DNA of 64,000 bases from Zerene cesonia (GCF_012273895.1 NC_052129.1:2976001-3040000); one strand, 5' to 3'. Positions 1-13,152 are shown, counted from the stretch's first letter. Program-made: numbers and translations. Notes: a model not told the origin generated them from the sequence alone.

Positions 1-2430
1 TTCGTTTTAAATATTGACATATCATACGTTTGAAATTCGAACGTTATAAACTTGGTTGTTTTTGATTAGTCTCAGAATACATCCAGCATATATTCGTAGG
101 TATGCAGTGTAAACGAAAACAATAATATTTAAACAAAGCTTTATTACTTCTCGAACGACATAGAATGCTCCACCACACAAAGTTGCGTTCGAATCATTGC
201 ATACAGAAACAACAATGGATAATAAACAAGGCTATATTAGAGAAACGCTGACGTCCCATAATAAAGGATTCAGGGAACCGTTCTGATAACGTACGTATGT
301 AACCACGAATAGTAAATCTAAACGCTACAGCCGAAAACGGCGATTGTTCTGTTGCAATACGATCTATTTTAGTGTGAACATATTTCTTCTCAGAAACGTC
401 AGTCAACTCATATCCCATTTACACGTAGCCCAAACAAAGAGCTGATGAATTGGCTTTTTCTACAAAATTCATTGTTTCATTTATGTGTTGGGTAGTTTCT
501 TGAAATTGCATAGCAGACTGTACGATTTTTATTCGCAGAATATATGCGCAAAATTATAAGAATGTAATGTAAGTTGGCATACACATTCTTGTAGTTTATG
601 TAACTCCGGACAAATTAACTGGGATAATTTTATCAAAAACTGTCAGTCTGACCCGGCTTCGCTGGTAATTTTTCCCTGTAGGAACCTTCTTTTTGCCTTA
701 GAAAAACGATAAAAAAATTGTGGATGATGATCGAGCCGTTTACGGACTTTCCGCTTGGAAACACATTTGACGATTCATTTTTATTTATGAATTAATTATT
801 TTTGCAGCATACGATCTCATCATTAAGGGCAATGACTACCTTTTATAAAAGCCCACATCATATATAATGTATTATATATTTTACAGAATTAAACAATTAA
901 TTCGCAGGAACATGACCGACACGTGTCAGACAACAACACGACATTGGAAAAAACAAAACACTTACACTCGTGTATACTAAAATCTATAAAGCAGGAGCTC
1001 AATCGCATTACATTTCAATGAATAATATAAACGGTAAGTCAAGATATCGAACACAACCGATTGTCATGTATTCTAATACGCCCCATACAAATGCCTTAAC
1101 AACATTCCTCATGAATTTTAAAGGCGGAAACAATGGCTTCGAGCAACGTGCGTCGGCTCCAAACGCCGCAATAATCTTTTAAATAAACATATATTTTGTT
1201 AAAAATTCGCTAAACATGCCACGGGCTGTCCCACTGTTTTACATATTTTGTGCGTGGGTAATTTAATAAGTTGATTATTTGATTTCATGTTTTAGTGAGT
1301 CCTTGCTTTTGGAGTAACGGAATTTTATAACATCGGATGGGTTCCGTTGTGGGGATATTTTAGATTTTAGAGTTTTGTTTCATAAGGAGTCTTGATTCCT
1401 TTATACATTTATTTTCAACATTATAAAGTTTAGTTTTAGAGCTCGATGAAATCGTAACTAAAAATGAAAACAATTTAAAATTAACTCTTCATTTTTACAC
1501 TCGAGAAATAAGGGCGTTAAGATTAAAATCTACAGATTTTTGCAAAGTCTTATGCACATATATATTACTTTTTGTATTGAAAATATAAATGTTACCACGC
1601 TGCAAATGATCACAAAACATACTTTTCCATACATAATTACCTGCATGGCTCAATAGTGAAGTCTCTAGAAATTATTTTTCCTTAGCTATGTGTGTATCCT
1701 GCACACAGCGACATAGCCAATAAATCCATACCGTTCCAAATAACGCTTACCATTTACAAGGCAGCCTCATTTGCGTGTCTATCAATACTTAAAAGGATTC
1801 CCTGATATCATTAAACTAATGTGATTACAATAAATTGTATTACAGTAACAGGATGCGGCGTATTAGAGCGTCCTACATGTAAGTCTCGGCTAATAATTTC
1901 ATTTCCTGTGTTAATTATTGCGATAAAATAGACGCTTTTTTGGTTTAGACGGAGAAGGTACTTATTAGTTTAAATGTTTAGAGAAGGCAAACGAAAATAC
2001 CGAAGTATATTGTCTAAAATATTAAAGCTTTTGGTGCCACATATCTTATTGGATGAAGAAGTAGTGTACCCACCATGCATCTTAATTGTGCATTACTTAA
2101 GTCGTATATGGTGAAATAAATTCTCCAAGCGGCTATGTATCTTATCAACAATAATTAACTGAAGCAATGATTAATTGAAATTGTAATTCGTGTATAAATA
2201 ATGCAAATATGCAAATGAAAAATTATGCAAACAACGGTCATCGACATAAGTCGGAATGATGTGACACAGTTTGGAATTATTTCTTAATATTATTCAATGT
2301 TACGAATCAAATCTCATTATTGACTCACAAATCAAGTTATTAAGTTAGCCAATAACAATTTTAAATCCAATAATGTTATTACTAAATTCCGGAGTCAGAG
2401 TCAAGAATCGTCTAAATAAATGTCAATCAC
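1..2430. other. AT-rich non-coding stretch
   Basis: I see no gene here. Short open frames on both strands are interrupted by frequent stops and show no family signature. The only repeat trace is near 640-690, where 'ctgacccggcttcgctgg' resembles the tail of a decayed Helitron-type element in minus orientation. It is too short to assign. Confidence 0.6.
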
Positions 2431-2432
2431 AG

Positions 2433-2475
2433 AGTATATAATTTATGGCACCGTTTTTTGTAACATCGCTCAGTA
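2433..2475 (+). promoter_or_regulatory. Possible TATA/initiator pair (weak)
   Basis: A TATATAAT-like box near 2435 is followed about 35 bases later by TCAGT, the arthropod initiator core, near 2469. The spacing is a few bases longer than usual for a TATA-Inr pair. In AT-rich DNA such pairs arise by chance, and no coding exon follows. Listed only because the GC-rich island starting near 2900 lies downstream. Confidence 0.12.
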
Positions 2476-2889
2476 TTCATTTCATTTTATTGTTCATTAG
2501 AAGTCACCAGCAGCTTTCGAACTGAAGATAAGCCCTACGATATGAATTTTATAGCATCTTTGCATTTAAGCGAAGAATATGGAAAGATTATTTTATTTTC
2601 ATCTTAGTTGTTAGTTAGCAATATAATCACAGATTTAATAAAGATTAACGCCATGTTTTAGGTCTGATACATTCTACATAAACGTTAGTATCTAAAAAAA
2701 TAAAACACCAAAAAGTTTGATCTACACGTTTACTTCAAACTCAATATCCATATATCAAAATAATAATCCACTAAACGCCTACAAATACTTCAAAATACAC
2801 ATAAAAAATCGACGGACATTAACGCATTTAACGACTCACCGTTCGGATAACATAATTAAAGAGCACCAAGATATAAATAACCCTATCTG

Positions 2890-3250
2890 GGAATCGTGAA
2901 AAGCCGATTTCTAACAATTTCAACTGGCCCGAGTTTTTCTACACGCCGTGCGTCGTTCCACAGTAAATATTACCCTCACTTTGATCCCCGGGCACGTAGC
3001 GCTTCACAAAACGTGGCGGAGGTTAGTGCGGACGATTTATTCACATCCAGCATGCGTAAATCGAGTGATAGATCGGACGAAAGTGCGTCTAGCTGAGATG
3101 TAACCACTCTTCATTAGCTCCGCTCGGACAGTGCCCGCATATCGGAATGCGCACAAAGGAGTATCCATATTCCATACCTCTCCGACCGGCTCGCCCCAAA
3201 CCAGTCCGCCTCCGAGGCCCAACACGAAAACGGCTTATGCGTCAGTTGAC
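2890..3250. other. GC/CpG-rich island, unassigned
   Basis: This block of about 350 bp has far more C, G and CpG than either flank. It is open in short frames on both strands (60-66 codons), which is expected where stop-rich AT sequence is absent. No protein family is recognisable and no transposon terminus brackets it. It could be a first exon with promoter, a conserved regulatory element or an old insertion of other origin. Confidence 0.35.
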
Positions 3251-5138
3251 TGACACTTAAATGCCACTTAGGCGTTGTTCTTTCAAATTTTTATTGGTAA
3301 TAAGTAGCTTGTCGATGTTTTCCATACAGTCTTGACCTTTTTAGGCGGATAAAGCTGAGTGTAGTGTTGTATGTGTAACGTTTTGTAGCTGATAAGCGTA
3401 GAATAGAATTCGAATTTGGATTTCAATGGAATATTTTAATGTAAACGATTGATTTCGTTGTGTAATAAGGTCTGTAATTGCGTGTTCGGAGTGGGCTTTT
3501 ACTGTGCTTTTAGACATTTTAGAGAAAATGTGTTCGCGTCTTGTGTGTTGGTGTAATTATAGAGGCGTCGGGGCAACTAGCCTGCACATCCGAGATCACT
3601 TATTGTTGTCATTTAGAAACTTTCTTTGAATACTTAACGTGTATTTAGTGGCTTTTGTTTACGTTCGAAGTTTTAACTTTCGTTATTTTAACTCTAGACA
3701 CACGTATTTTGACATGGCAACAGCGTTTAACTCGACAATCTTTGAACTTAAAATATTTGTGTTATAAATTCTTCTATTATTTTTCATTTATATAAGAAAA
3801 TAGGAACAGATTTGAATAAAGCACAGTACCCAATAAATTATTAAGTAAACTATGAAAGAACAACGCAATCCATATAAAATTTTTCATAATCATTTTCAAT
3901 TCATTTTACTTTCATCCTATCTACTTATTGCATTAAAAGAAAATCATTATTTAACCATTAAGTATATCCTTAAGTAAGTTGAATTCATTCATTCTATTTA
4001 ATTAAGTCAATCATGAATAAAATATAAACATTCATAAAATAGTTACTAATCATTACGTATTTAATTTTCCAAGGCAAGGATAATAAACTGAAGATTCCAA
4101 GACATTGTGTAGATATTAAATACGTGCGTAATTATACCTACGTTTATAAAATTTTAATGATACAACGCAGAAATATTCCTCAAGCGACTTATCACGCTAA
4201 TTTTAGTTTACGACTAACAGTCCATGTTAATTACTTCGCAAAAGTCATACGAGACAGTTTAGATGAATTTATTACTCCATTATTGCTTAGAACTACTAAT
4301 TTTATTAGTATTCAAAATAATGCCTTGTAATTAGCAGTCTTAAGTGGTTTTATGCAAAATTGGACGGGAGTTAAACTAAAGCTTTCACAGTGATCGTCTT
4401 AACTTATAAATAACACATTATAGTTCTTGCAGTTCCGCAATGTTACTTTTAATATATTATCAAAACTAGTCGCTCGTGCTGAAAGATAAAATATAGTCTA
4501 CTACACTCATATATAAAGTGGCTTTTTATACGTAAAAGAATGTTTAAAATCGCTTCAGTAGATAGAGACTACCTCTTTACCATATACATAGTTTTTATGC
4601 TGGCCTTAATGATGAAACTACTTACTTAACCTTACGTATGTTAATTGTGAAAGAAGTGTATTTATATATGACTACATTACTATTATATTTGGTTATATCG
4701 ATGATATAACCATTTAACAGAATAAAAACCCGTCACAACTACTCTTTCTAGCATTACTCAATTATTTATTAATTACTTCTCACTATCCACTTTACATTCA
4801 TACACAATGAAAATCTATAAAACCCTTCGAACGATGGATAGCATATAATGCAGTAGGACACTTGAATTCAATCGGCCAATAGCGAGATATGGGCTTTACA
4901 AAAGAGGATCGTACTCCATTCCTGTGAAAAATATACCCTGAAAAGGCGTCAGGAAAATAGTAATTACAAGTACTGCCGCTTCGTGCCCCATTGTGCCCCA
5001 TGTACAATGCAGGGAATCTTTTTGTCCGAGTTATCAGTCGCTTGCACTGCGTCGCGACATTTATTTTGATCTTACCGCTTGCCGTTTTCTGTTTTCGCCA
5101 ATTTCGGGTGACGTGTGATTGGGAACTTTATGAAGTTA
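3251..5138. other. AT-rich non-coding stretch
   Basis: No gene recognised. A short perfect inverted repeat with 10-base arms (4690-4699 and 4703-4712, spacer GAT) is present, of a size that occurs by chance in AT-rich DNA. Confidence 0.55.
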
Positions 5139-5331
5139 CTAGCTGCGCCCCGCGGTTTCACCCGCGTAAGTCCGTATCCTGTAGGAATATCGGGATAAAA
5201 AGTTGCCTATATGTTATTACAGTTGTCCAGCTGTCTACGTACCAAATTTCATTGCAATCGGTTCAATAGTTTTTGCGTGAAAGAGCAACAAACACACACA
5301 CAAACTTTCGCATTTTATAATATTAGTAGGA
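5139..5331 (-). mobile_element. Non-autonomous Helitron, family A, full length
   Basis: Read on the minus strand, it begins at 5331 with TCCTACTAATATTATAAA, runs through a GT-rich tract and the conserved middle (CTTTCACGCAAAAACTATTGAACC, GAAATTTGGTACGTAGACAGC, TTTTTATCCCGATATTCCTAC), and ends at 5139 in the CGCGG/CCGCG hairpin plus GGGCGCAGCTAG. A 5' TC, a hairpin just before the end, CTAG as the last bases and a 3' flanking T are the hallmarks of Helitrons. No Rep/helicase is encoded, so it needs an autonomous partner. It resembles the Lep1-type elements of Lepidoptera; that name is from memory. Confidence 0.85.
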
Positions 5332-6465
5332 GTAGGATTTACAACATTAGTACGATAACGATAAAATTGAACCTTGGATTTCTTTTAACAGTTTCTACTA
5401 CTAATATCTACTAATTACTTATGCATTTTTCATATGCAATTATCATTATTTTAGTATTTATATTTGATTGACTTTCGAATGTTATTCCTTAAGCAAATGT
5501 CATTGAATGCAGACGAAGTCGCGGTAACCTGTATTATCATTATTAACCAGCCTCAGAACACATCTCACATCTGTGACTGATTGTTTGGGATCACAATTAG
5601 CTGACGCATCTGGTTACTGGAATAATTTCAACACTTAATGCGTGTGGAGTTTGGTTAAGGGCATATAGGCGTTCATATGTTCCCTAAACTGTTTCTACCC
5701 TCGCTTGTATCATAAAGTTCATTAAAACGAAGCTAGAAGGTTGCAAGGAACTTTACAACATAATTTTTCTAAGCCGTTACAAAGTCCTAAAGAAAACATT
5801 TATATTTTGCTTTCGGTACGATCAAACGTTTGTCTCATAAAAATTAGGTACAACCAAAACTGAGCGCGCTCACTGATTCAAACTCAAGAAATTTAATATA
5901 CTTTTTTATGGTGATCATAAAATGTATGATACCATATAAACCGGTAGCTAATTCGATTGGTGCCGATAATATCTTTGATATAAGACGAGCTTTATTCAAA
6001 TTACAAATCCCATGTTTGTCTAGTGAACGGTGAGCTTAATTCTGAATTATGTATATTAACATCATATCTTGACCGATTTTCGAAAAGTTTGATTTTTTTC
6101 TTAATTACGCTTATTTTCGTTCACGCGATTTAAATTCAAATTAAATTCTAATAGCTTTATGTATATATAAAAAAGAGTTTAATCAAAATCCGTCCAATAG
6201 TTTTTGCGTGAAAGCCGGAGAATATAGGTGTAGACAATATAAATGTTATGTACCTACATGTATGAAGACCCCAAAGTGTATTTTTAGTATAGTTTTTTTA
6301 ATATATAGAAAGATTACGTTATGTTCTGTACGTGCGAGTTCAACGTGAAATATGTGCACAATCAAACATTACTAAAAAATGTAATGTTTCATGTATAACA
6401 AAATCCTATTTATTATTATATAAAATGATATATATTATTATTATATGATCAAAAGTGTTTCGTAC
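5332..6465. other. AT-rich non-coding stretch with a Helitron scrap
   Basis: No gene recognised. At 6177-6225 a fragment ending 'agtttttgcgtgaaagc' matches the middle of the Helitron families (minus orientation), without either terminus. Confidence 0.5.
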
Positions 6466-6509
6466 ATAAAGTTTTGACTATGAACGGTAATTCATAGTCA
6501 AAACTTTAT
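6466..6509. repeat. Perfect hairpin, 19-bp arms
   Basis: Positions 6466-6484 are the exact reverse complement of 6491-6509, with a 6-base spacer (CGGTAA). The arms are mixed sequence, not a simple AT repeat, so chance is an unlikely source. No transposon termini or target duplication were seen around it. It may be a snap-back duplication made during repair, the core of a short foldback element, or an RNA hairpin. Confidence 0.85.
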
Positions 6510-6998
6510 ATATCTCCAAATTACAGCAATCTATAAGCAGCATACGATTCCTCTCGAACCCAGAATATTAAAACCAACAGCAAGATGCAGTAGATACAGT
6601 TGCATAACGAAACAAATCACAAATAGGTACCGCACTTCCAAAAATCAGTCGCCCAAATATAAAGCAAGTCTAGACTTCAATTAGATGATTGAAATCGAGA
6701 CAACGCTCCCAGATATTCCAGAATAGAAATAATACTGAATAATAGAAGTACGTCAGTATATATTATGCTATCTTAAGTGCTCTTTTAGTGATAAACCTAG
6801 AATTTACGGCATGTCTACATTGTAATAAAATTTTCATCGACGCCATATTTGGATGGAGTTGCTTATGGAATTTATTTAAGTTATTCGGTTATTTCTTTGT
6901 TGTTCATTGAATTTAATACTATACATATTGTGTTATGAATTATTAAACTGACTATAAGCTATTATTATGTTCATTTGACTATTGAATATACAATGGAA

Positions 6999-7191
6999 TC
7001 CTACTAATAATATAAATGCGAAAGTTTGTATGTTTGTTTGTTGCTCTTTCACGCAAAAACTACTGAACCGCTTGCAATTAAATTTGGTACGTAGATAGGC
7101 TTGACAACTGGAATAACATATAGTCAACTTTTTATCCTGATATTTCTACAGGATACGGACTAACGCGGGTGAAACGGCGGGGCGCTGCTAG
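6999..7191 (+). mobile_element. Non-autonomous Helitron, family A, full length
   Basis: It starts TCCTACTAATAATATAAATG at 6999, preceded by A, and ends in CTAG at 7188-7191, followed by T. That is the A|T insertion context typical of Helitrons. Several point changes mark it as moderately old: the terminal hairpin reads CGCGG/CGGCG and the tail GGGCGCTGCTAG. No coding capacity. Confidence 0.83.
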
Positions 7192-8961
7192 TATTTACTA
7201 AAACGTTGGATTTATTTGACATGTTGAACAGGTTTTAAAGGGACATGATATTCAAGGCATTTCATAGCTTTCTTAAGCTAATACACGATTTTTAAACTTC
7301 GGTTAGCCTCTTAATTCCTTTCGTCCCTTCTGATATAAAACCAGAAGGAAGAGGGAAAACACTTAAATAAATCAATAAAAATCCAACGATATAAGATACC
7401 TACAACGTACAAAAAGCATCCCCCGCTAGAAGCTCCAGAAAAATCGATGTATCCTACCTGTTAACAGCGGCGGCAATTTCATTAAACCACTGCGCTCAAG
7501 TGAGGTTACAAAGACATTAATTTTCCCTCAAGCAGAGCCTGAGTAATTTACATCTTATCTGTGTCCCGCAGAACCGTTTTGACTGATTCCTTCAATCTGC
7601 TGCCGACACGAGACGCATTTTTTAAACGTTTTTTGTGGAAGGTGCTACGCTGTTCGAATGGGTGTTTTATGCGGGTGATTTTCATTGTTTTATTGGTGTA
7701 TAGCATTTATGTTTATGGTAAAATTTGTTTCTTAGTATCAATGTTTGTTTATCATACTTAATAGTGTAGAGGTATGCCTTTGCATTTTACAATTTAGAAT
7801 ATCAGGTTTAATTCTATAGATTCTAGCCTAAGCCTTACTAGAAAAATAGCTTTCATGTGTTTTATATTGCTATGACAAAACATCAATTTGTCACATAATA
7901 CCTCCAAACATAACAAATACAAACCAATTCCACTTTCAAATACACATGTTTACACAAAAACAACGGGTTACAAGTCGTTGGATCACTAAAATATATATAA
8001 TTGTCACATAAACATGGCCGACATGATTCGTGAAACAAGAGCCTCTTAATATATCTTTATATTAGAGACAATAAAAACGGTAATAAAACGAACGAGGGAA
8101 TTAGCATAATAGTCCAAGAGCTTGTTGGTTACCTGGGTACCACTGAAAATATATACCAATATTTTTAATTCATATTTAAGCTATTTACATGGAGTAAGTA
8201 GGTTGTATATATCTAGACTATAGCTCTCAGTGATTACATAATAGATAAAAGTGCAGTAATTTCTAAGATTAACCCCTACAACGTCACCGACTAACAAATT
8301 TGTAAATTTTGTCCTTCCTATATATCCTACCTATATAAAATAAAATTTAGATCAATAAATTTAGCAGGACAGCAATATAAAACTACGTCAAATTAAGATT
8401 TGTGATGCATTTAATAAAAATATGCACATAGAATCTTTACTACAATAAATAGATAAGAAGTTATGTTTATTTGGACAAATTTTTCATCATGTCAAATCAT
8501 CCCAATTTTCTATTAACATGACTTTAAAATTCTGTTACTCAGCTCTTAGTCTATAAACAAAATGGAGGCCCCGCGCACGGGCTATGTGCAAAATTATAAT
8601 AACATCCACATATTTCATTCTGTGAAATTTAAACTTGTTTCTAGCCGTTTAATGATTCGCTTAATCGTCATTTATTTTTTGTTTTTATGGGTTCCGCAGT
8701 AAGTTTAATTGTTCACCACAACACTAAACATTAAAAAATAAATAAAAATATATTAAAATATTATACTTATATATTAAAGACAAATCATGAATTTTAAATG
8801 TTGTAAAAATGAAGTTATTTATACGAGAATAAAATATTATTATCTCAAACAAAAATGGCGTTTTTTCCATTAAAAACATCTTAACCTTATATGTATTCAC
8901 AGTATCAAATGACAGATTCTATGTTTATACATAGGTGTAAGCGGAAGCGATTATAAATAAA
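7192..8961. other. AT-rich non-coding stretch
   Basis: No gene recognised. A small GC-richer patch lies near 8568-8590 within otherwise AT-rich sequence. No transposon termini identified. Confidence 0.5.
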
Positions 8962-9146
8962 TCTATATATATAAAATTCTCGTGTCACAGTTTTCGTTGC
9001 CATACTTCTCCGAAACGGCTTGACCGATTCCTCTGAAATTTGGTAAGCATATTGGGTAGGTCTGAGAATCGGCCAACATCTATTTTTTATCCCGATATTC
9101 CTACGGGATACGGACTTACGCGGGTGAAACCGCGGGGCGCAGCTAG
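8962..9146 (+). mobile_element. Chimeric Helitron: different head, family A tail
   Basis: The first ~130 bases (from TCTATATATATAAAATTCTCG at 8962) do not match family A and look like the head of another lepidopteran Helitron group. From TTTTTATCCCGATATTCCTAC (about 9086) to CTAG at 9143-9146 the sequence is the family A tail, including the intact CGCGG/CCGCG hairpin. The element is flanked by A on the left and T on the right, so it probably moved as one unit rather than arising from two insertions. Confidence 0.75.
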
Positions 9147-9404
9147 TAAATAAATAAATAAACAAAGATAGATATGTAACATGCATAAATTGGCTAATAA
9201 ATCAATATTGTATATTTGATATTGTTTTACAAGTGTCTGTTCATATTAATGGGGCCTCTTAGCTACTACAATGGAAATAATTATTTAAGTACTAACTACT
9301 TATGCAATGCATTGACCAACTAATAAGCGTGCAAAGATATTATATGGTTTAAGTTTGATTATTTAAACTACATATTTAAGTAGTAAGGTATGGCTTTCTC
9401 TCTC

Positions 9405-9540
9405 GCTTATTATTTCCGGGATAAATAATATCTTTTACCCTTTCTCGGGGTCACTGACTTTCTTGTAGTAAATGTCATCGAAATTTGTAGTAATTTTTAG
9501 AGTCGGTGGTTTAGGTGTGAAGGTACAGATAGACAGACAA
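9405..9540 (-). mobile_element. Degenerate Helitron-like fragment (CTGTCTGT-type head)
   Basis: On the minus strand it reads CTTGTCTGTCTATCTGTACC, then CACCTAAACCACCGACTC, AGTGACCCCGAGAAAGGG and TTATCCCGGAAAT. This follows the order of a common lepidopteran Helitron family with a CTGTCTGT head and a GAGAAAGGACATAGG-type middle. The termini are lost. The tract at 9570-9592 (ccacgggctccagctagc) may be a separate tail remnant. Confidence 0.5.
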
Positions 9541-10133
9541 GTAGGTGTAAAACAAAATTTATCTCGCAAGTTAAACCACGGGCTCCAGCTAGCATAAAAT
9601 TAATGAATGTTTGTACATTTCAAACTGTTCCAAAAACCCGCTCTATATATTTTAAAATAATAAAAAGAAATGAAATTTACACATAATAAATAAACTCGCT
9701 CGCTCATCTGTGAAACTATCCCATACCGGCAACCTAATCAATTTTATCAACTCGGTTCTCGATAAAGATATTCTAAAATAACGCCTACATACCAGTAATA
9801 CATAACAATAAATTAAAGATGGGAGATCGTAAGTACTGATACAACCAGACGTTATTGCTCGGAAATAGATTATAAATGTACAGATATCTTATATATATTA
9901 TAGTGTATAAGTTCTCAGTATCATTAGCATTGGTGGATGTGGATAAATATTTAACTCTGTATATAAACTTCTATGATTTTCTATATGAAGAAATAATTAT
10001 GACTAAGGGAATGTAAGTTATCTCAAATTTTTCGTATATAATTGCTTCATGTAATTGAAACCATTGACTTACCTACATGAAGGTTTATCGAAAATGTATG
10101 AAAGTATCGTATATTTAAGAAATTTACTATCCT

Positions 10134-10333
10134 TCCTACTAATATCATAAATGCGAAAGTTTGTAAGGATGTGTGTGTGTTTGTTGCTCTTTCACGCAAA
10201 AACTTCTGAACCGATTGCAATGAAATTTGGTACGTAAACAGCTGGACAACTGGAATAACATATAGGCAAATTTTTATCCTGATATTCCTACGGGATATTG
10301 ACTGACGCGGGTGAATCCGCGGGGCGCAGCTAG
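10134..10333 (+). mobile_element. Non-autonomous Helitron, family A, full length
   Basis: Starts TCCTACTAATATCATAAATG and ends GGGCGCAGCTAG at 10333. It contains a GTGTGTGTGTTTGTTGCTC tract and all family A middle motifs. The terminal hairpin loop has one change (GTGAATCCGCGG). The flanks are T on the left and A on the right, so the usual A|T context is not kept. Confidence 0.85.
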
Positions 10334-12590
10334 ATTTTTCATAAAAATATTAAATGTTAAATTTTACAATGAATTAACAGCATATCCTTAAGGTTCATTT
10401 AAAATGTATAAATTGTTGAAATTATTGCCAGTTCTCTTACTATCAATATAACTCAATTGGATTCATTCAAAAATACCACATTAGCTTAAGTGTAATATAT
10501 TACAAATGCTCCATGAAATACTATCATTAAGTACATTAAAAACTATATGAATTTATGTTTTTATTATGACTTTCCGACTGTGATATGTTTTTAGAGAGTA
10601 TAAAGAAAACGGACTTTAATGGATGTGCTTAATTTATTAGTGACGGTGGAAGATAAATTCGCAGTGTTATATTTGAATATAGTTCAAACTATTTTACACG
10701 CTATCAGCTTCGAACAAAATATTATATTTACCTTAATTCATGTATGTAACCAATGATTAGATTTATAAGTTTTTTTTAACTTTTACAGCAATAGGAAATT
10801 GTTATTTATCAAACAGAATACAAAATAAGCAAGAAGCTTAAAATGTGTATTTAAAAAATTATTAAACTTCAAATATTTATAATGTTCTAGTTATTAAAAA
10901 CATAATTTTATTACTCGTTCAACACAAATATTTATAAAAAACACATACTTAAAGAGATCACTTAGCGAACATAAATATAATCTGTGGGGCGAATTTATAA
11001 ATAGTGCACACCTATAAAACTAAAATAACCTTTAAAACGACAAAACAAAACATCTGTTTACACCGTAATCTAACGACGACGCGTCTTATCCCTGCGCGAG
11101 TTTATTCCGCGTCTTACATTAAATACATGAATTTATTATAAAACCTCAAGATTTACGCGAAATAGTGGAAACTGGAACGGTGTTTATATAGTCTTATACA
11201 ATGTAGTAAGCTCAGAATGTACATACAACGTAATTATTTCTGAAATGTACTTTTAAATGAAAATGCGTTGTATCATCCCATTTTTCTGAGTAAAATAATA
11301 ACATACAGAAACTCACGTATATCTGCATAATGGTTGATGTTTTGCTTCATTACATTACGATTTTTTACCTGAAAAAGAAAAAGAAAGATTAGACATCTCA
11401 AAAACTGTATGCAACTTTTATTGTAATTTTATGTTTCGGGTCTTGTGTTAAAATAAGTTGCAAAAGTTCATTAAAAACAAGAAATCGTAACATAAATCTC
11501 AGAGTAAAAATAATATGCAATATTAAGCGAAACCATTATCCACTTATTATTTATAAATGCAAAAGCGCGTCATTTATCAAATTCCACAAGTAGCGTTTAA
11601 ACGTGTCGTCATCGATCGATCCGATAAGAATATCGTTACGATCGTATTCAACCGTTCCACCGGCTAAGAAGCGGCGGTCGTTTTGACATATATTAATGGT
11701 GGACGTACGGACGACAGAGAGATAAATAGTCGAAACCATTAATGATATAAAAACGTGACTAACATTATTTCCGTTATGCGAATGGAGCTTGATCGGGGAT
11801 TAATAGTGTCGATGTATGATTAAGGTGTGGACAGATTTGGGGATTCGATTGTGGAGTACGGCGCTTGTTAGTTTGACTGTTATGGTCGCAGCTATGGAAT
11901 AGCTTTGACTATAGTAACCGGAACAGCCATAAGTAATAAGCTAATTTAGTTTTTGTGACATGTTTTTACAACAGATATATGAGTTACCATTTAATTATGT
12001 AATTAGGTATATACAACATTCACAACACAAATTTTCATAATCGATGTAATTATCGATAAATAAGTTACAAATTTGGAACTACATAAAAGATGTAAATTAG
12101 ATATATACATTCGCACATAAACATAATATATAAATTTTCTACTTTATACCTACTTCAATATACTTTTTTTAATTTTTAAGTCACTTAGTTCTCTTGTAAG
12201 ACGAGACGTTTATAGCTGTAGATACAATTTAAAACGCAAATCGGAACATACCATAAGGTACGACCAAAGCATTTATTCCATTAGGTATATTGAATACGCA
12301 TTTTGAAAGCGAAGATTTTCTTTTTATAGCGATCTATTGTCACATAATACATTATCATATTCTAACCATGTGTATGAAATAAAATAAAATATTACTATCA
12401 TTAAGTACCTACTTCCCTATTTTTTTTACATTTATCTGCAATTTCATGAAGTTATAGCAATTGTATGAACCTTAGGTTTAGGTGTTATATATAAATGATT
12501 ACAAACGTATCAAAAGGTAAATACGCCTCGCATTACCTACCCTATGAATAATTTCTAAACGTATACAAAGCGAAAAGCATGTCGATATTT
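10334..12590. other. AT-rich non-coding stretch
   Basis: No gene recognised. Two slightly CpG-richer patches, about 11070-11110 and 11570-11740, stand out from the AT-rich background without transposon signatures. They could be non-coding regulatory sequence; nothing proves it. Confidence 0.5.
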
Positions 12591-12592
12591 GA

Positions 12593-12775
12593 TTAAAAGT
12601 CAACAGAAAAAGTCACAAAGTAAATTCGCGCCAAAACCGCATGTTGTCGTTCACAGGCAAAGATCCAAAGCCAAACAGCCAAAGCACAAACATGTAAACA
12701 CTTTGAACGACCGCGCCACGTTTCCTGCCTGCCAGTGAACAAAAAAAAAACAAACAAAAACAAAAAAGATTCCAT
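12593..12775. other. GC-richer patch next to an A-rich tract
   Basis: About 12620-12735 is GC-richer than its surroundings and ends in an A-rich tract (12740-12768). An open frame of 108 codons runs from 12735 to 13061 on the plus strand, the longest in the window. It begins at GTG, starts with a lysine-rich stretch encoded by the A-tract, and matches no family I know. An insect gene would not normally start at GTG. I regard the frame as chance. Confidence 0.3.
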
Positions 12776-13127
12776 ATCAACAAAACAACAAGCGAAACAG
12801 GACCGAGGATCGCAATCGAAAACGTTCGAATTTCAAATCCGAAAAATTGTCCGCCATTTTAATCCCGAACAACTTTCAAATCAAATTGATGAAAAATGTG
12901 ATAGGTACAAAGACGACTTATTACGAAACACGAGTGTGAAACCATTTTGGTGTCGTATAAAATATATAAAATGTTTGCTTCTTGATTTTAATGTCGCGTT
13001 GTTGACAAATATCACCTATGACACTGTGACATATAGATACATCAGTAAATCGTTTAAATAAAAATAATTAATACCTACACAACTAATCGATTTAACCAGG
13101 CCATATGCTATATAAATATTACGACTT

Positions 13128-13152
13128 GAGGCAAACCGCGGGGCACAGCTAG
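13128..13152 (+). mobile_element. Helitron family A 3' end remnant
   Basis: The tract 'ggcaaaccgcggggcacagctag' matches the last ~23 bases of family A (hairpin right arm, then GGGCGCAGCTAG) with small changes. The rest of the element is absent or unrecognisable. Confidence 0.5.

Noticed and set aside
8905..9186. 93-codon minus-strand frame containing CAPRFHPRKS
   Set aside because: The CAPRFHPRKS peptide recurs at every family A Helitron tail in the window. It is a repeat translation, not a protein.
12735..13061. Longest open frame in the window (108 codons, plus strand)
   Set aside because: Starts at GTG, begins with a Lys/Asn run from an A-tract and has no family resemblance. A frame of this length is expected by chance in 64 kb.
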